Notes: a model not told the origin generated them from the letters alone. Counted from the first letter of the stretch, positions 26,066 through 36,036 are shown. The stretch: DNA of 36,038 bases from Polyangiaceae bacterium (GCA_025453595.1 JALOQB010000017.1:1-36038); one strand, 5' to 3'. Translations and numbers: made by a program.

Positions 26066-26959
26066 ATGCGATGGTCCTGGCTGTTGCCCCTTTTGTGCTT
26101 CGGTTGCAGCGAGAACGAGACCCCGGTGCGGGACAAACCCCCGTACCAGGCCCCCGAACTCGAGCCCCTCACCTGCGTCCCGAACCTCGACGGTCAGATC
26201 GAGGCGAGCGAGCTCAGCGCGGCCTTTGACGTCCCCGTCTCGTACCTGGCCAGCCCCGCCGGCGAGCAGCGGGCCGTCGCCCTCGACGGCGCTCCCAACC
26301 CGGATGGCTCCTTTGTTGTCGCCTGGGACGCCGATTTTGCCACCGATCAGGTCGCCCAGATCTCGGCGCAACCCCTCGAAGGCAAGTGGTTTGCCTCCTC
26401 CTTCCCCCAGGGCCAGTTCGTCACCCCCCTCGACCTCGGCGGCACCACCCTCTCCGTCTACCAGCGCACCGAGAGCGCCCTGCTGCTGTGGGGCCTGGCG
26501 AGCGCCGAGGAGAACCCCGCCGCCGGCAAGACCTTGATGGTCTACTCGACCCCCATCACCCTCTACCAGTTCCCCTTCGCGCCCGGGTCCACCTGGGTCT
26601 CGACCGGTGAGATCCAGAACGGCGTCATCCGCGGCCTCGCTTACGCCGGTAAAGATACCTACGAGACCAGGGTCGATGGCGTCGGCGAGCTTCGCCTCCC
26701 GGACCTCACCTTCAAGCAGGTCCTCCGCGTTCGCACCCGCGTCGTCCTCCAGCCGGCGGTCGGCGCCACCGTCATCACCCGCCAGACCTCCTTCCTCTCC
26801 GAATGCTTTGGCGAGGTGGCCCGCGCCACCAGCCTCCAGGGCGAAGAGAACGAGGCCTTCTCCACCGCCGCCGAGATCCGTCGGCTGGGTCTGTTATGTT
26901 GCACCGCACCAAGGGATATCGCTCATGATGCTCTGGGATCTCTGGAAAAAGGGCTTTGA
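26066..26959 (+). CDS. Lipoprotein, paralogue of the gene at 22582
   Basis: 297 residues; lipobox CFGC (Cys14) in MRWSWLLPLLCFGCSEN. The domain matches that of the lipoprotein at 22582 block by block (see there), without the Gly/Ala linker. I do not recognise a named family. The shared domain ends at about residue 275 (EIRRLGL); the last 20 residues have no counterpart in the paralogue and are encoded by DNA that also holds operator D, the phaE ribosome binding site and the first 35 bases of phaE. It begins 3 bases after the barrel gene, so it closes the cassette. Confidence 0.85.
   Translation: MRWSWLLPLLCFGCSENETPVRDKPPYQAPELEPLTCVPNLDGQIEASELSAAFDVPVSYLASPAGEQRAVALDGAPNPDGSFVVAWDADFATDQVAQISAQPLEGKWFASSFPQGQFVTPLDLGGTTLSVYQRTESALLLWGLASAEENPAAGKTLMVYSTPITLYQFPFAPGSTWVSTGEIQNGVIRGLAYAGKDTYETRVDGVGELRLPDLTFKQVLRVRTRVVLQPAVGATVITRQTSFLSECFGEVARATSLQGEENEAFSTAAEIRRLGLLCCTAPRDIAHDALGSLEKGL
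26897..26911. promoter_or_regulatory. PhaR-type operator D (phaE-fadD-phaC unit)
   Basis: TGTTGC-ACC-GCACCA, five of six bases matching in the second arm, 13 bases before the phaE ATG and inside the 3' end of the preceding lipoprotein gene. A TATGTT (26895-26900) overlaps its left arm exactly as at operator C. No good -35 is visible, so a separate promoter here is tentative. Confidence 0.5.
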
Positions 26960-27251
26960 CGCCTGGGAAGACGCCACGGCTCGCTACCTCGAAGCGGTGC
27001 TCAAGACCTCCGCGGTGCTGGTGCCCTCCGGGGCCCTGCTCTCGGCCATCTTGAAGCTCAAGGCCGAGCGCGAGCGCATGACCGCGCAGCTCTGGGGGGC
27101 CCTCGGTCTCCCCTCCAGGCGCGACCAGGAGCGCATGCTCCATCTGCTCAACCAGCTCCAGAGCCGGATCACCGACCTGGAGCTCACCATGCAACAACAA
27201 CGTGGTCGGGGCACCGAACCCGAACGGATGCTCGAGAACCGTTCCAACTGA
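26925..27251 (+). CDS. PhaE-like/phasin-like PHA synthase accessory subunit
   Basis: 108 residues with AAGGGA 8 bases before the ATG; a second ATG follows directly. The N-terminal helix is aromatic and amphipathic (MMLWDLWKKGFDAWEDATAR), followed by a hydrophobic stretch (AVLKTSAVLVPSGALLSAIL) and a coiled-coil tail (RDQERMLHLLNQLQSRITDL). That is the layout of the conserved C-terminal part of PhaE, the non-catalytic subunit of class III PHA synthases, though it is far shorter than classical PhaE (about 350 residues). It precedes an acyl-CoA synthetase and phaC in the same unit. A granule-associated phasin is the alternative. Confidence 0.7.
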   Translation: MMLWDLWKKGFDAWEDATARYLEAVLKTSAVLVPSGALLSAILKLKAERERMTAQLWGALGLPSRRDQERMLHLLNQLQSRITDLELTMQQQRGRGTEPERMLENRSN

Positions 27252-27272
27252 GCGCAGGCAGGAGGACTCGCG

Positions 27273-28999
<1,727 letters not shown>

Positions 29000-29003
<4 letters not shown>

Positions 29004-30037
29004 CCCAGTCGATCGCGAGCAACGACAGCAAGCGCATCTGGAACCTCCTCGGGCTCCCTTTTCGCAAGAAGCCTCTGGTCGGTGTATCCCCCTCCGATGT
29101 GGTCCACCACGAGAACAAGTGGCGCCTGATCCGTTACCGCAGCCGCCCCGAGGGCCTCGCCTTCCGCACCCCGGTGCTCCTCGTCCCGTCCCTCATCAAC
29201 CGCCATTACGTGCTCGATCTGATGCCCGGAAAGAGCCTCGCCGAGTACCTGGTGGCCCAGGGGCACGACGTGTTCGTCCTCGACTGGGGCACCCCCGAGA
29301 ACGAGGATCGCTACCTCACGTTTGACGATATCTGCGATCGTTACCTCGGGCGCGCGCTCCGGCTCACCTCCGCTTACTCCGAGCGGAACCAGGCCCACGT
29401 CCTCGGCTACTGCATGGGCGGCATCCTCACCGCCATCCACACCGCCGCTCGACCCGGGCGCGTCGCCTCCCTCGTGCAGCTCGCGGCCCCCGTGCGCTTC
29501 CACGACGACGGGCTGCTCTCTGCCTGGATGCGCACTCCCTCCTTCGACGTGGACACCATGATCGCCGCCTACGGCAACGTGCCCTGGCAGCTCATGCAGT
29601 CTGCCTTCCACCTGCTGCGCCCCACGCTCTCCCTCTCCAAGGCCGTCGGTCTCCTCGATCGCGCCTGGAACGACGAGTTCCTCGATGGCTTTTTTGCCCT
29701 CGAAACCTGGGGCAATGACAACGTCTCCCTGCCGGGCGAGTTCTTCCGCCGCTTTGCCCGCATGTACCGCGACGACGACCTGGTGCGCAACGCCATGACC
29801 CTCGGCGGCGACCCGGTGCACCTGGCGGATATCCGCTGCCCCTTCCTCGCCGTCACCTTCGAGCACGACAACATCGTCCCCTGGCGCAGCGCCGCCGAGG
29901 TGATGACCCTCATCTCCTCCGAGGACAAGCAGCACATCCACCTCCCCGGGGGCCACGTCGGTGCTGTCGTCTCCAAGTCTGCTGCCCGCGGGCTCTGGCC
30001 CCAGATCAGCGGCTTCTGGGCCCAGCGCGACCGCTGA
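29000..30037 (+). CDS. phaC: Class III poly(3-hydroxyalkanoate) synthase
   Basis: About 345 residues; ATGA overlap with the acyl-CoA synthetase. The length is that of class III/IV synthases (about 355), not class I/II (about 590). The lipase-like box is GYCMGG with the nucleophile Cys138; the partners are Asp290 (EHDNIVPW) and His319 (GGHVGAVV). Also typical are [27 protein letters not shown] and [13 protein letters not shown]. It polymerises 3-hydroxyacyl-CoA into PHA at the granule surface. Class III enzymes need a PhaE partner, for which the small protein three genes earlier is the candidate. Confidence 0.93.
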
Positions 30038-30060
30038 CCCTCACCCCCTCGTTGCCGCCC

Positions 30061-32352
30061 TCACTGGGTGCAGGCCTCCGCCGCAAGCTCGATCGCACCG
30101 GCGGTTGTAGGCTCGTCGCGGGGCTTGCCCTGCCCATCCTGAAGCACCTCCGGTAGCTTCGCACCGGACGAGGTGTGTGCGCAGGGCAGATCGCTCTTCG
30201 GTACAGCAAACCCGGGCGGAGAGGAGAAATCAATCTTGGCTGGAACAACCTCGAACATGTAGCCGAGGCATTTCTCCGGAGATTCACAGCTGCCAACCAC
30301 CTTGCAGGAAGAATTGTTGACGCTGCTGCTGAAGCAATTTGCGGTGAGGTAGCGATTCGCATCGATCGAATCCTTCACGATCTGATCGATTTCAAAGCCG
30401 TTGAAGCTCTTGGAGCCTCCGCAAGAAGTGGGGTTGAACCCTTGCACGACCGTGGTGGTCCCGTTGGACAGCACCACGTTCCCCCGGAACGTATTGAATA
30501 CGTGGGATGTGCACGATTCCACCACGATGCTGTAGTTCCCGTTCGTTGCCGGGGCAGGATCCACGTCGAAGGAGCCCAGGAGGTTGTTCTCGAAGCGCTC
30601 CACTCGACCCCCTTCCGATACAAAGAGCACCGTCGGGTTGTTCTTCAAGCCTGCTTTCCCGCTCACGATCGTGTTGTGCAGCAGCGACGGATTCCCCCCG
30701 GCCTTCACCAGCACGCCGCGGGTGCGGGTTGTACCGACGCCAACGGTGAGATTTCCACCCATGATCAGGTTGTTTTTTATCATGATGGGAGCCGGGTTAT
30801 TTCCGTCCCCTCGCTGAAAGAACCCGACCGAGGTGATGAGGCTAAATCGATCCTGGAATTCACCTCCTGGCTTTTCGCTCTCGCTGTCCCCGCCGTAAAG
30901 CCGGCTCTTTTCGATGACACCGGTTGCCCCCTCCGCGAAGATCGCGGCCACGAAGGATCCGTCGTGAGGAAGCGTTGTGATCGGTTCTGCTCCGACCCTG
31001 CCCTTGCCGCCGTGCAAGAAGGATTCGGACACCTGCAGGAAGTTTGCAACATCCTTTCCCGGGCTGAAGGCAGCGATGGCGGCCGAGGGGCGGCCAAACA
31101 ACACCCTGCCGCTCCCGCCGAACACGTTGCTCCTGTTCACCTGGATCGGGCGCCGCGTGAAGATGCCCACGGAGCCGTTGCCTTCCTTCCCGAACGGAAG
31201 GTTCGCGCTGGGGAGGTCTCCGGTACCCCGCCCCGTGCCACCGTCGATCGTGGCGTTGTTCAGCGTGACCGGCGGGCCTGGTTCCAGATAAACGCCCGCA
31301 CTACCGGGGTAATCCGCGCGACTCGTGTGCCCGGACCCACCATGGATATCAACGTCCTTGAGCGTTGCGGAGGCATCTTGCTTCAGCCAGAGGCCAACGG
31401 ACCCCGGGTTGTTGTCCGCAGCGCTGCCATCTCCACCCTCCAGCACCACCCGTTCCAGCTCTATCTTGGCTTGATTTTCGACGTGGATCGCTGTGGTGAC
31501 GTAATTAAAATTCTTACCATCACTTGTCGCTTCACCGGCAATCAGCAGGTTCTTGATGCGAACATCACCCCCCAGAACGTGCATGGTGTGCGCCAGTTTG
31601 CCATCGAATCCGCCTACAGCAGTTCGAACCAGCTTCGTGCCTACCTTGTTCTTGTTGAATTCACTCTGCTCCGGAGGTGCCCAGGTGGTGCAGTCAAAGT
31701 CTCCTTGAAGGGTGAGAGGCTCCTTGGAAAAGTCAGCGGGGATGCTGACGGCCTCCTGGTAAGTGCCTCGACAGACCTTGATCAGCTTCTTTGAACTCCC
31801 CTTGGCCAGGTTGATGGCAGCCTGCAGCGTCTTCTTGGGAGACTTCTCGCACCCGCTGCCCTCATCGTCGCTCGCCTGGGCGTTGACATAGATGGCTCCG
31901 CAATCCCCCTGCGGTGCCCCGCCCGCCCCCGCCTCGCCCGCGGCCCCTGCTTCACCAGCCGCCCCGGCCCCGCCTGCGCCCGCGTCGCCCCCTGCACCAG
32001 CCCCCGCGTCCCCTCCGGCTCCGGCTGTCCCTGCATCGCCGCCCCCACCCGCAGCGCCGCCCATGCCTGCCCCGGCCTCGCCGCCCGCACCGCCCCCACC
32101 CGCCCCAGCACCGCCCGCCCCAGCACCGCCCGCGCCGCCTGCCCCCGCATCCCCGGCGGTGCCGCCCTGTCCGGAAGTTCCGGCCTCACCACCGCCCGCG
32201 GCGCCGGCGTCTCCAGCCGCGCCTCCGAGCCCGGCAGCGCCAGCCGAGGCGCCTCCCGCCCCTGCAAACCCCTCGGAGGAAAGCTCTTCGCCCGCACAGG
32301 CAACCAGGGAAACAAGTAGACCAGCCCAGGACCAGGAAAGAAGCGTACGCAT
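30061..32352 (-). CDS. Beta-helix (DUF1565-like) lipoprotein with Gly/Ala-rich linker
   Basis: About 763 residues. Starts at 32370 (GTG), 32361 and 32352 are possible; I chose 32352, which gives a compact signal MRTLLSWSWAGLLVSLVAC with lipobox LVAC. A Gly/Ala tract of about 118 residues follows, then CGAIYVNAQASDDEGSGCEK...TLQAAINLA...KVCRGTYQEAVSIP, the start of a DUF1565/pectin-lyase-like parallel beta-helix. Repeating coil-like strands follow (VTLNNATIDGGTG, SVGIFTRRPIQVNRSNVFGG, PIMIKNNLIMGG). It is probably a surface adhesin or polysaccharide-binding protein; no catalytic residues are evident. The beta-helix half is visibly richer in A/T than its neighbours. It converges on phaC with a 23-base gap. 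Confidence 0.85.
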   Translation of the reverse strand: MRTLLSWSWAGLLVSLVACAGEELSSEGFAGAGGASAGAAGLGGAAGDAGAAGGGEAGTSGQGGTAGDAGAGGAGGAGAGGAGAGGGGAGGEAGAGMGGAAGGGGDAGTAGAGGDAGAGAGGDAGAGGAGAAGEAGAAGEAGAGGAPQGDCGAIYVNAQASDDEGSGCEKSPKKTLQAAINLAKGSSKKLIKVCRGTYQEAVSIPADFSKEPLTLQGDFDCTTWAPPEQSEFNKNKVGTKLVRTAVGGFDGKLAHTMHVLGGDVRIKNLLIAGEATSDGKNFNYVTTAIHVENQAKIELERVVLEGGDGSAADNNPGSVGLWLKQDASATLKDVDIHGGSGHTSRADYPGSAGVYLEPGPPVTLNNATIDGGTGRGTGDLPSANLPFGKEGNGSVGIFTRRPIQVNRSNVFGGSGRVLFGRPSAAIAAFSPGKDVANFLQVSESFLHGGKGRVGAEPITTLPHDGSFVAAIFAEGATGVIEKSRLYGGDSESEKPGGEFQDRFSLITSVGFFQRGDGNNPAPIMIKNNLIMGGNLTVGVGTTRTRGVLVKAGGNPSLLHNTIVSGKAGLKNNPTVLFVSEGGRVERFENNLLGSFDVDPAPATNGNYSIVVESCTSHVFNTFRGNVVLSNGTTTVVQGFNPTSCGGSKSFNGFEIDQIVKDSIDANRYLTANCFSSSVNNSSCKVVGSCESPEKCLGYMFEVVPAKIDFSSPPGFAVPKSDLPCAHTSSGAKLPEVLQDGQGKPRDEPTTAGAIELAAEACTQ
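31912..32265 (-). repeat. Gly/Ala-rich low-complexity coding repeat
   Basis: About 118 residues made of GGAGxAGxAG-type units with scattered Asp/Glu, forming a long tether between the lipid anchor and the beta-helix. It is about twice as long as the similar tract at 22717-22887. Confidence 0.85.
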
Positions 32353-32452
32353 GGCTCGCATGCCTACCACAGGTGGGGGGGGCGTCCAGTTCGCCCGGGG
32401 GTGCGGCTGGGCGCGCTTGGAGCCGTCGACCGATGGAGCCTAGGATGGCGCG

Positions 32453-34675
32453 ATGCGTCGCTGGTTGTTGCTCTCCTCCTGCCTCGGTGGGCTCCTTTTC
32501 TCGTGTGTCGAGCGTCTCCCGGAGCCCCAGGTTGCCCCTGCCTTGCCAGAACCTCTGCCCGTCACCAGCGCCAGCGCCAGCGCCAGCGCCAGCGCCTCGG
32601 CCCCGGTGGCCGTGAACAACCCGCTGCTGCTGCCCTGGACAGGCCCTCATGGCGGGGTCCCTCCCTTTGACAAGGTCAGGGTCGAGCTGTTCGCGCCCGC
32701 CCTGGAAGCCGCGATGAACGAGCAACGCCGGGAGATCGAGGCCATCGCCGCCAGCAAGGAGGCCCCCACCTTCGAGAACACCATCGCCGCCATGGAGAAC
32801 GCCGGGCGCACCCTGGATCGGGTCGAGACCCTCTACGGGGTCTGGGCGTCCACGATGAACAGCCCTGAATTCAAGGCAATCGAGCGGGACATGGCCCCGA
32901 AGCTTGCCGCCTTCGCCGACGAGATCGCCCAGAACGAGCGCCTCTTCCGCCGCGTCGAGGAGGTCTACCAGCATGACCGGCAGACGATCCCGCCTGAGCA
33001 GCAGCGGCTTGTATGGAAACACTATACTTCCCTGGTCCGGGCCGGCGCGCGGCTGGATGCGGCGGCGAAGAAGCGGATGACGGAGATCAACCAGCGGCTG
33101 GCGACGCTGTTCACGCGCTTCAGCCAGAACGTGCTGGGGGACGAGGAGGAGATCGCGCTGATCCTGGAGCGGGAGAGCGATCTGGAGGGGCTACCGGACT
33201 CGGTGCGGTCGGGGGCGGCGGCGGCGGCGGAGGCCCGGGGGCAGAAGGGGAAGTGGGCGATCAACAACACGCGCTCGGCGATGGAGCCGTTCCTCACGTA
33301 CTCGACCCGGGATGACCTGAGGCAGAAGGTGTGGACGAGCTACGTCAACCGCGGGGACGGTGGGGGGGAGCGGGACAACAACAAGATCATCACGGAGATC
33401 CTGGCGCTCCGGGCGGAGCGAGCCCGGCTGCTGGGGCACCCGACGCATGCGCACTGGCGCCTGGAGAACGCCATGGCCCGGACCCCGGAGCGGGCGCTGG
33501 CGCTGATGGAGGAGGTGTGGAAGCCCGCGGTGGCCCGGGTGCGGGAGGAGGTGGCGGACATGCAGAAGATCGCCGACAGGGCCCGGGTGAAGCGGAAGAT
33601 CGCCCCGTGGGATTACCGGTTCTATGCGGAGAAGGTGCGGAAGGAGCGGTACGATCTGGACGAGGGCGAGGTGAAGAATTACCTGCAGCTCGACCGGCTC
33701 CGGGAGGGGATGTTCTGGGTGGCTGGCGAGCTCTTTGGCTTTGTCTTCGAGCCGGTGAAGGGGGTACCGGTGTACCACCCGGACGTGCAGGTCTGGGAGG
33801 TCAAGGACCGGAGCAGCGGCAAGCACGTGGGGCTCTGGTATTTTGACCCCTACGCCCGCGCCGGGAAGCGGTCCGGGGCCTGGATGAACGCGTACCGGGC
33901 GCAGGAGCGGTTCCGCGGGGAGGTGACCACCATCGTCAGCAACAACTCCAACTTCGTGAAGGGCAAGGAGGGGGAGCCGGTGCTGATCAGCTGGAGCGAC
34001 GCGAGCACCCTGTTTCACGAGTTCGGGCATGCGCTCCATGGGCTCTGTTCCAGCGTGAATTACCCGAGCCTGGCGGGGACGAGGGTGGCGCGGGATTACG
34101 TCGAGTTCCCCTCCCAGCTGCTGGAGCACTGGCTCGCGACGCCGGAGGTGCTGGGCCGCTTTGCCCTGCACCACAAGACTGGCGCCGCGATGCCGAAGGC
34201 GCTGACCGCCAGGATCGAGAAGGCGAGCACCTTCAACCAGGGGTTCCAGACGGTGGAGTACCTGAGCGCCGCGCTGATCGACATGAAGCTCCACCTGGCG
34301 GGGGCGACCCCCATCGATCCGGACGCCTTCGAGCGCGACACCCTCAAGGCCCTGGGCATGCCGGACGAGATCGTGATGCGCCACCGGACCCCGCAGTTCA
34401 GCCATGTCTTCGCCGGCGATGGGTACTCCGCCGGCTACTACAGTTACCTGTGGTCCGACGCGCTCAAGGCCGACGCGTACAACGCCTTCCTGGAGGGCAA
34501 GGGGCCCTACGACAGGGCCGTGGCCGAGCGCCTGCGGCGTCACGTCTTCTCGGTCGGCGACACGATCGATCCGGCAGAGGGCTACCGGGCCTTCCGGGGC
34601 CGCGACGTGGATACCCGCGCCCTGATGAAGCAGCGGGGCTTCTCGCCGGCAGAGCCCGCGAAAAAGAGGCGTTGA
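32453..34675 (+). CDS. M3-family oligopeptidase lipoprotein
   Basis: 740 residues. A signal peptide with Cys18 (LLFSCVERL) suggests export and lipidation, unlike the cytoplasmic OpdA/Dcp relatives. A (Ser-Ala)n tether precedes the thimet-oligopeptidase fold. The zinc site is HEFGH (about 522-526) with the third ligand Glu551 in DYVEFPSQLLEHW; the C-terminal FSHVFAGDGYSAGYYSYLWS holds the substrate-binding His/Tyr residues typical of M3 enzymes. It probably degrades short peptides in the periplasm or at the surface, in line with a predatory or proteolytic lifestyle (inference). It is divergent from the beta-helix lipoprotein. Confidence 0.93.
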   Translation: MRRWLLLSSCLGGLLFSCVERLPEPQVAPALPEPLPVTSASASASASASAPVAVNNPLLLPWTGPHGGVPPFDKVRVELFAPALEAAMNEQRREIEAIAASKEAPTFENTIAAMENAGRTLDRVETLYGVWASTMNSPEFKAIERDMAPKLAAFADEIAQNERLFRRVEEVYQHDRQTIPPEQQRLVWKHYTSLVRAGARLDAAAKKRMTEINQRLATLFTRFSQNVLGDEEEIALILERESDLEGLPDSVRSGAAAAAEARGQKGKWAINNTRSAMEPFLTYSTRDDLRQKVWTSYVNRGDGGGERDNNKIITEILALRAERARLLGHPTHAHWRLENAMARTPERALALMEEVWKPAVARVREEVADMQKIADRARVKRKIAPWDYRFYAEKVRKERYDLDEGEVKNYLQLDRLREGMFWVAGELFGFVFEPVKGVPVYHPDVQVWEVKDRSSGKHVGLWYFDPYARAGKRSGAWMNAYRAQERFRGEVTTIVSNNSNFVKGKEGEPVLISWSDASTLFHEFGHALHGLCSSVNYPSLAGTRVARDYVEFPSQLLEHWLATPEVLGRFALHHKTGAAMPKALTARIEKASTFNQGFQTVEYLSAALIDMKLHLAGATPIDPDAFERDTLKALGMPDEIVMRHRTPQFSHVFAGDGYSAGYYSYLWSDALKADAYNAFLEGKGPYDRAVAERLRRHVFSVGDTIDPAEGYRAFRGRDVDTRALMKQRGFSPAEPAKKRR
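32567..32596 (+). repeat. Hexanucleotide AGCGCC repeated five times
   Basis: Five exact tandem copies encode five Ser-Ala pairs in the tether of the M3 peptidase. Changes in copy number would keep the frame and only alter linker length. Confidence 0.9.
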
Positions 34676-34761
34676 TTCAGCGTAGTATCCAGGTACGCCG
34701 GAATCGCACGCCCTTCCACGCGCAGTTGCAAAGGGAGGGGTCGAGCACGTAGTTTGGGGTC

Positions 34762-35262
34762 ATGCAAGGGTCACGCTACGACTTGAAACCCGAAGACGAG
34801 CTGGTCCAGGATTTCATCGCCGCAGCAAAGGAGCGTTACGAGGACGGCTCCGTCTTGCAGGCAGGGGGGCGTTCTTATGGCAGCATCTACATGGCGGGCT
34901 ACGCCGCAGAAATGTTGCTCAAATCGGCATGTTTTCTCTTCCTCGGGGCCACCGCTGCATCCCGAGCAGAAGACTTCCGGCGCAGGGCCAGGAGCGCCGC
35001 AGAGACCCACGGACTGGACACTTCCCTGGCGGAGAGCGGCCACAGCGTGGCGTACTGGTACCGGCTGCTCCTGACGTTGCGAAGCCAGGCCGGGCGAGAC
35101 TCACCTTTTGCTCGAGAGCTTCAGGCACACGTGGTGGCGATTCACTCCCAGTTTTTCGTCGAGATGCGCTACCGGGCAGGGGCGGCATCGGCCGCCGATG
35201 CCCTTGATGTTCTGGCTGCAGTTTCCTGGCTGGAACGCAACCACCGGACCCTCTACACTTAA
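34762..35262 (+). CDS. HEPN-like protein
   Basis: 166 residues. The N-terminal half contains GGRSYGSIYMAGYAAEMLLK followed by SACFLFLG, the helix pattern seen in HEPN proteins (small helical domains, often RNases or partners of nucleotidyltransferases). The C-terminal VEMRYRAGAASAADALDVL is the usual HEPN continuation. An R-x5-H (Arg77-His83) is present, but it lies mid-protein rather than at the usual catalytic helix, so nuclease activity is unclear. It is followed 5 bases later by a small gene of unknown family; the pairing recalls toxin-antitoxin or defence modules (inference). Confidence 0.6.
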   Translation: MQGSRYDLKPEDELVQDFIAAAKERYEDGSVLQAGGRSYGSIYMAGYAAEMLLKSACFLFLGATAASRAEDFRRRARSAAETHGLDTSLAESGHSVAYWYRLLLTLRSQAGRDSPFARELQAHVVAIHSQFFVEMRYRAGAASAADALDVLAAVSWLERNHRTLYT

Positions 35263-35267
35263 TCATC

Positions 35268-35579
35268 ATGCCACTCATTCGTAGGTCTCCCCGCCAGGCT
35301 CCCGAGGCCGACCGCTTGCGCCAACTCCTGGTCGAAGAGCTGAAGAACCCCAAGCCGAGCGGAGAGCCGGTCATCTTCCTGGAGGGTGACGGCGTGCGCA
35401 GCGGATACCACCTCTTCGTGGTCTGGAACGAGTGGGCGAACCTGCATCAGCGCCAGCGCTCGGAACTCATCCTGGACGCCTTTGACCAGGTACAAGGCCG
35501 CGAGGAGTCGCTCAAGGTAACGCTGGCCATGGGGCTCACCAGATCCGAGGCGCTCCAGGCGGGGTTGTCCGTCGATTGA
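35268..35579 (+). CDS. Small protein of unknown function, partner of the HEPN-like gene
   Basis: 103 residues, starting 5 bases after the HEPN-like stop, with no evident ribosome binding site of its own, which suggests coupled translation. I do not recognise the family. It has a basic N-terminus, a predicted strand pair (GEPVIFLEGDGVRSGYHLFV) and helices (WANLHQRQRSELILDAFDQV, SLKVTLAMGLTRSEALQAG). The VVW..W..L....R..ILDAF pattern looks conserved and could be the binding face for the partner. Confidence 0.6.
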   Translation: MPLIRRSPRQAPEADRLRQLLVEELKNPKPSGEPVIFLEGDGVRSGYHLFVVWNEWANLHQRQRSELILDAFDQVQGREESLKVTLAMGLTRSEALQAGLSVD

Positions 35580-35610
35580 TCTTGTGGGTCTCTCCGGGTG
35601 GTCTTTTACG

Positions 35611-36036
35611 ATGCGGCCCATGGCGCAAGCGAAGAAGACGAAGACAACGAACAGCAAGAAGATCACCGCCGCGAAGGCGAAGACCAGTACCCCTGCGAGC
35701 TCCGAGGCGACCGTCGCCAGGGAGGTTCTCGACCGGCTCCAGCAGATCGTGGATCTTCTGGAGAACCTGGAACTCGCCCGATTGACGGTGGAGGAGAGGC
35801 AGGTTGCCAACGGTCGCCTCCGGGACGGAGAGGAAGAGGTACTGGAGACGCTAGTAAACCATCACCGCCGTGAACGGCGGTGCTTTTGGCAACCGCGTTC
35901 GATTTCGGTGTCCGAGACCTCGCGGTCTTCGGTTTCTGTTTCGCAGGCCGCCCTACGGCGTCGCCTCCACAGACTTCGACCCCGCCGGTTCGACGGGTGT
36001 GGATCTCTTCGTAGCGCTGTCGCAGCACGCACGCCG
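35611..36036 (+). CDS. Lys-rich small helical protein, 3' end apparently disrupted
   Basis: Starts at ATG 35611, or at the second ATG at 35620 (MAQAKKTKTTNSKK). A Lys/Thr/Ala-rich basic tail is followed by an acidic amphipathic helix (EVLDRLQQIVDLLENLELAR...NGRLRDGEEEVLETLV) up to about residue 83. From about 35851 the frame enters the hairpin and the Arg/Ser-rich reverse complement of a transposase-like frame, and stays open to the window edge without a stop. The natural C-terminus therefore seems replaced by inserted DNA. The function is unknown; the basic tail suggests nucleic-acid or polyanion contact. Confidence 0.45.
   Translation, partial: MRPMAQAKKTKTTNSKKITAAKAKTSTPASSEATVAREVLDRLQQIVDLLENLELARLTVEERQVANGRLRDGEEEVLETLVNHHRRERRCFWQPRSISVSETSRSSVSVSQAALRRRLHRLRPRRFDGCGSLRSAVAARTP

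Noticed and set aside
30175-31794. 539-codon plus-strand open frame opposite the beta-helix lipoprotein
   Set aside because: It lacks a plausible ribosome binding site and any domain pattern, while the minus strand shows a signal peptide, lipobox and repeating beta-helix coils.
31912-32265. CRISPR-like or satellite repeat array
   Set aside because: The repetition is irregular and codon-phased (Gly/Ala tether of a lipoprotein), with no constant repeat/spacer length.
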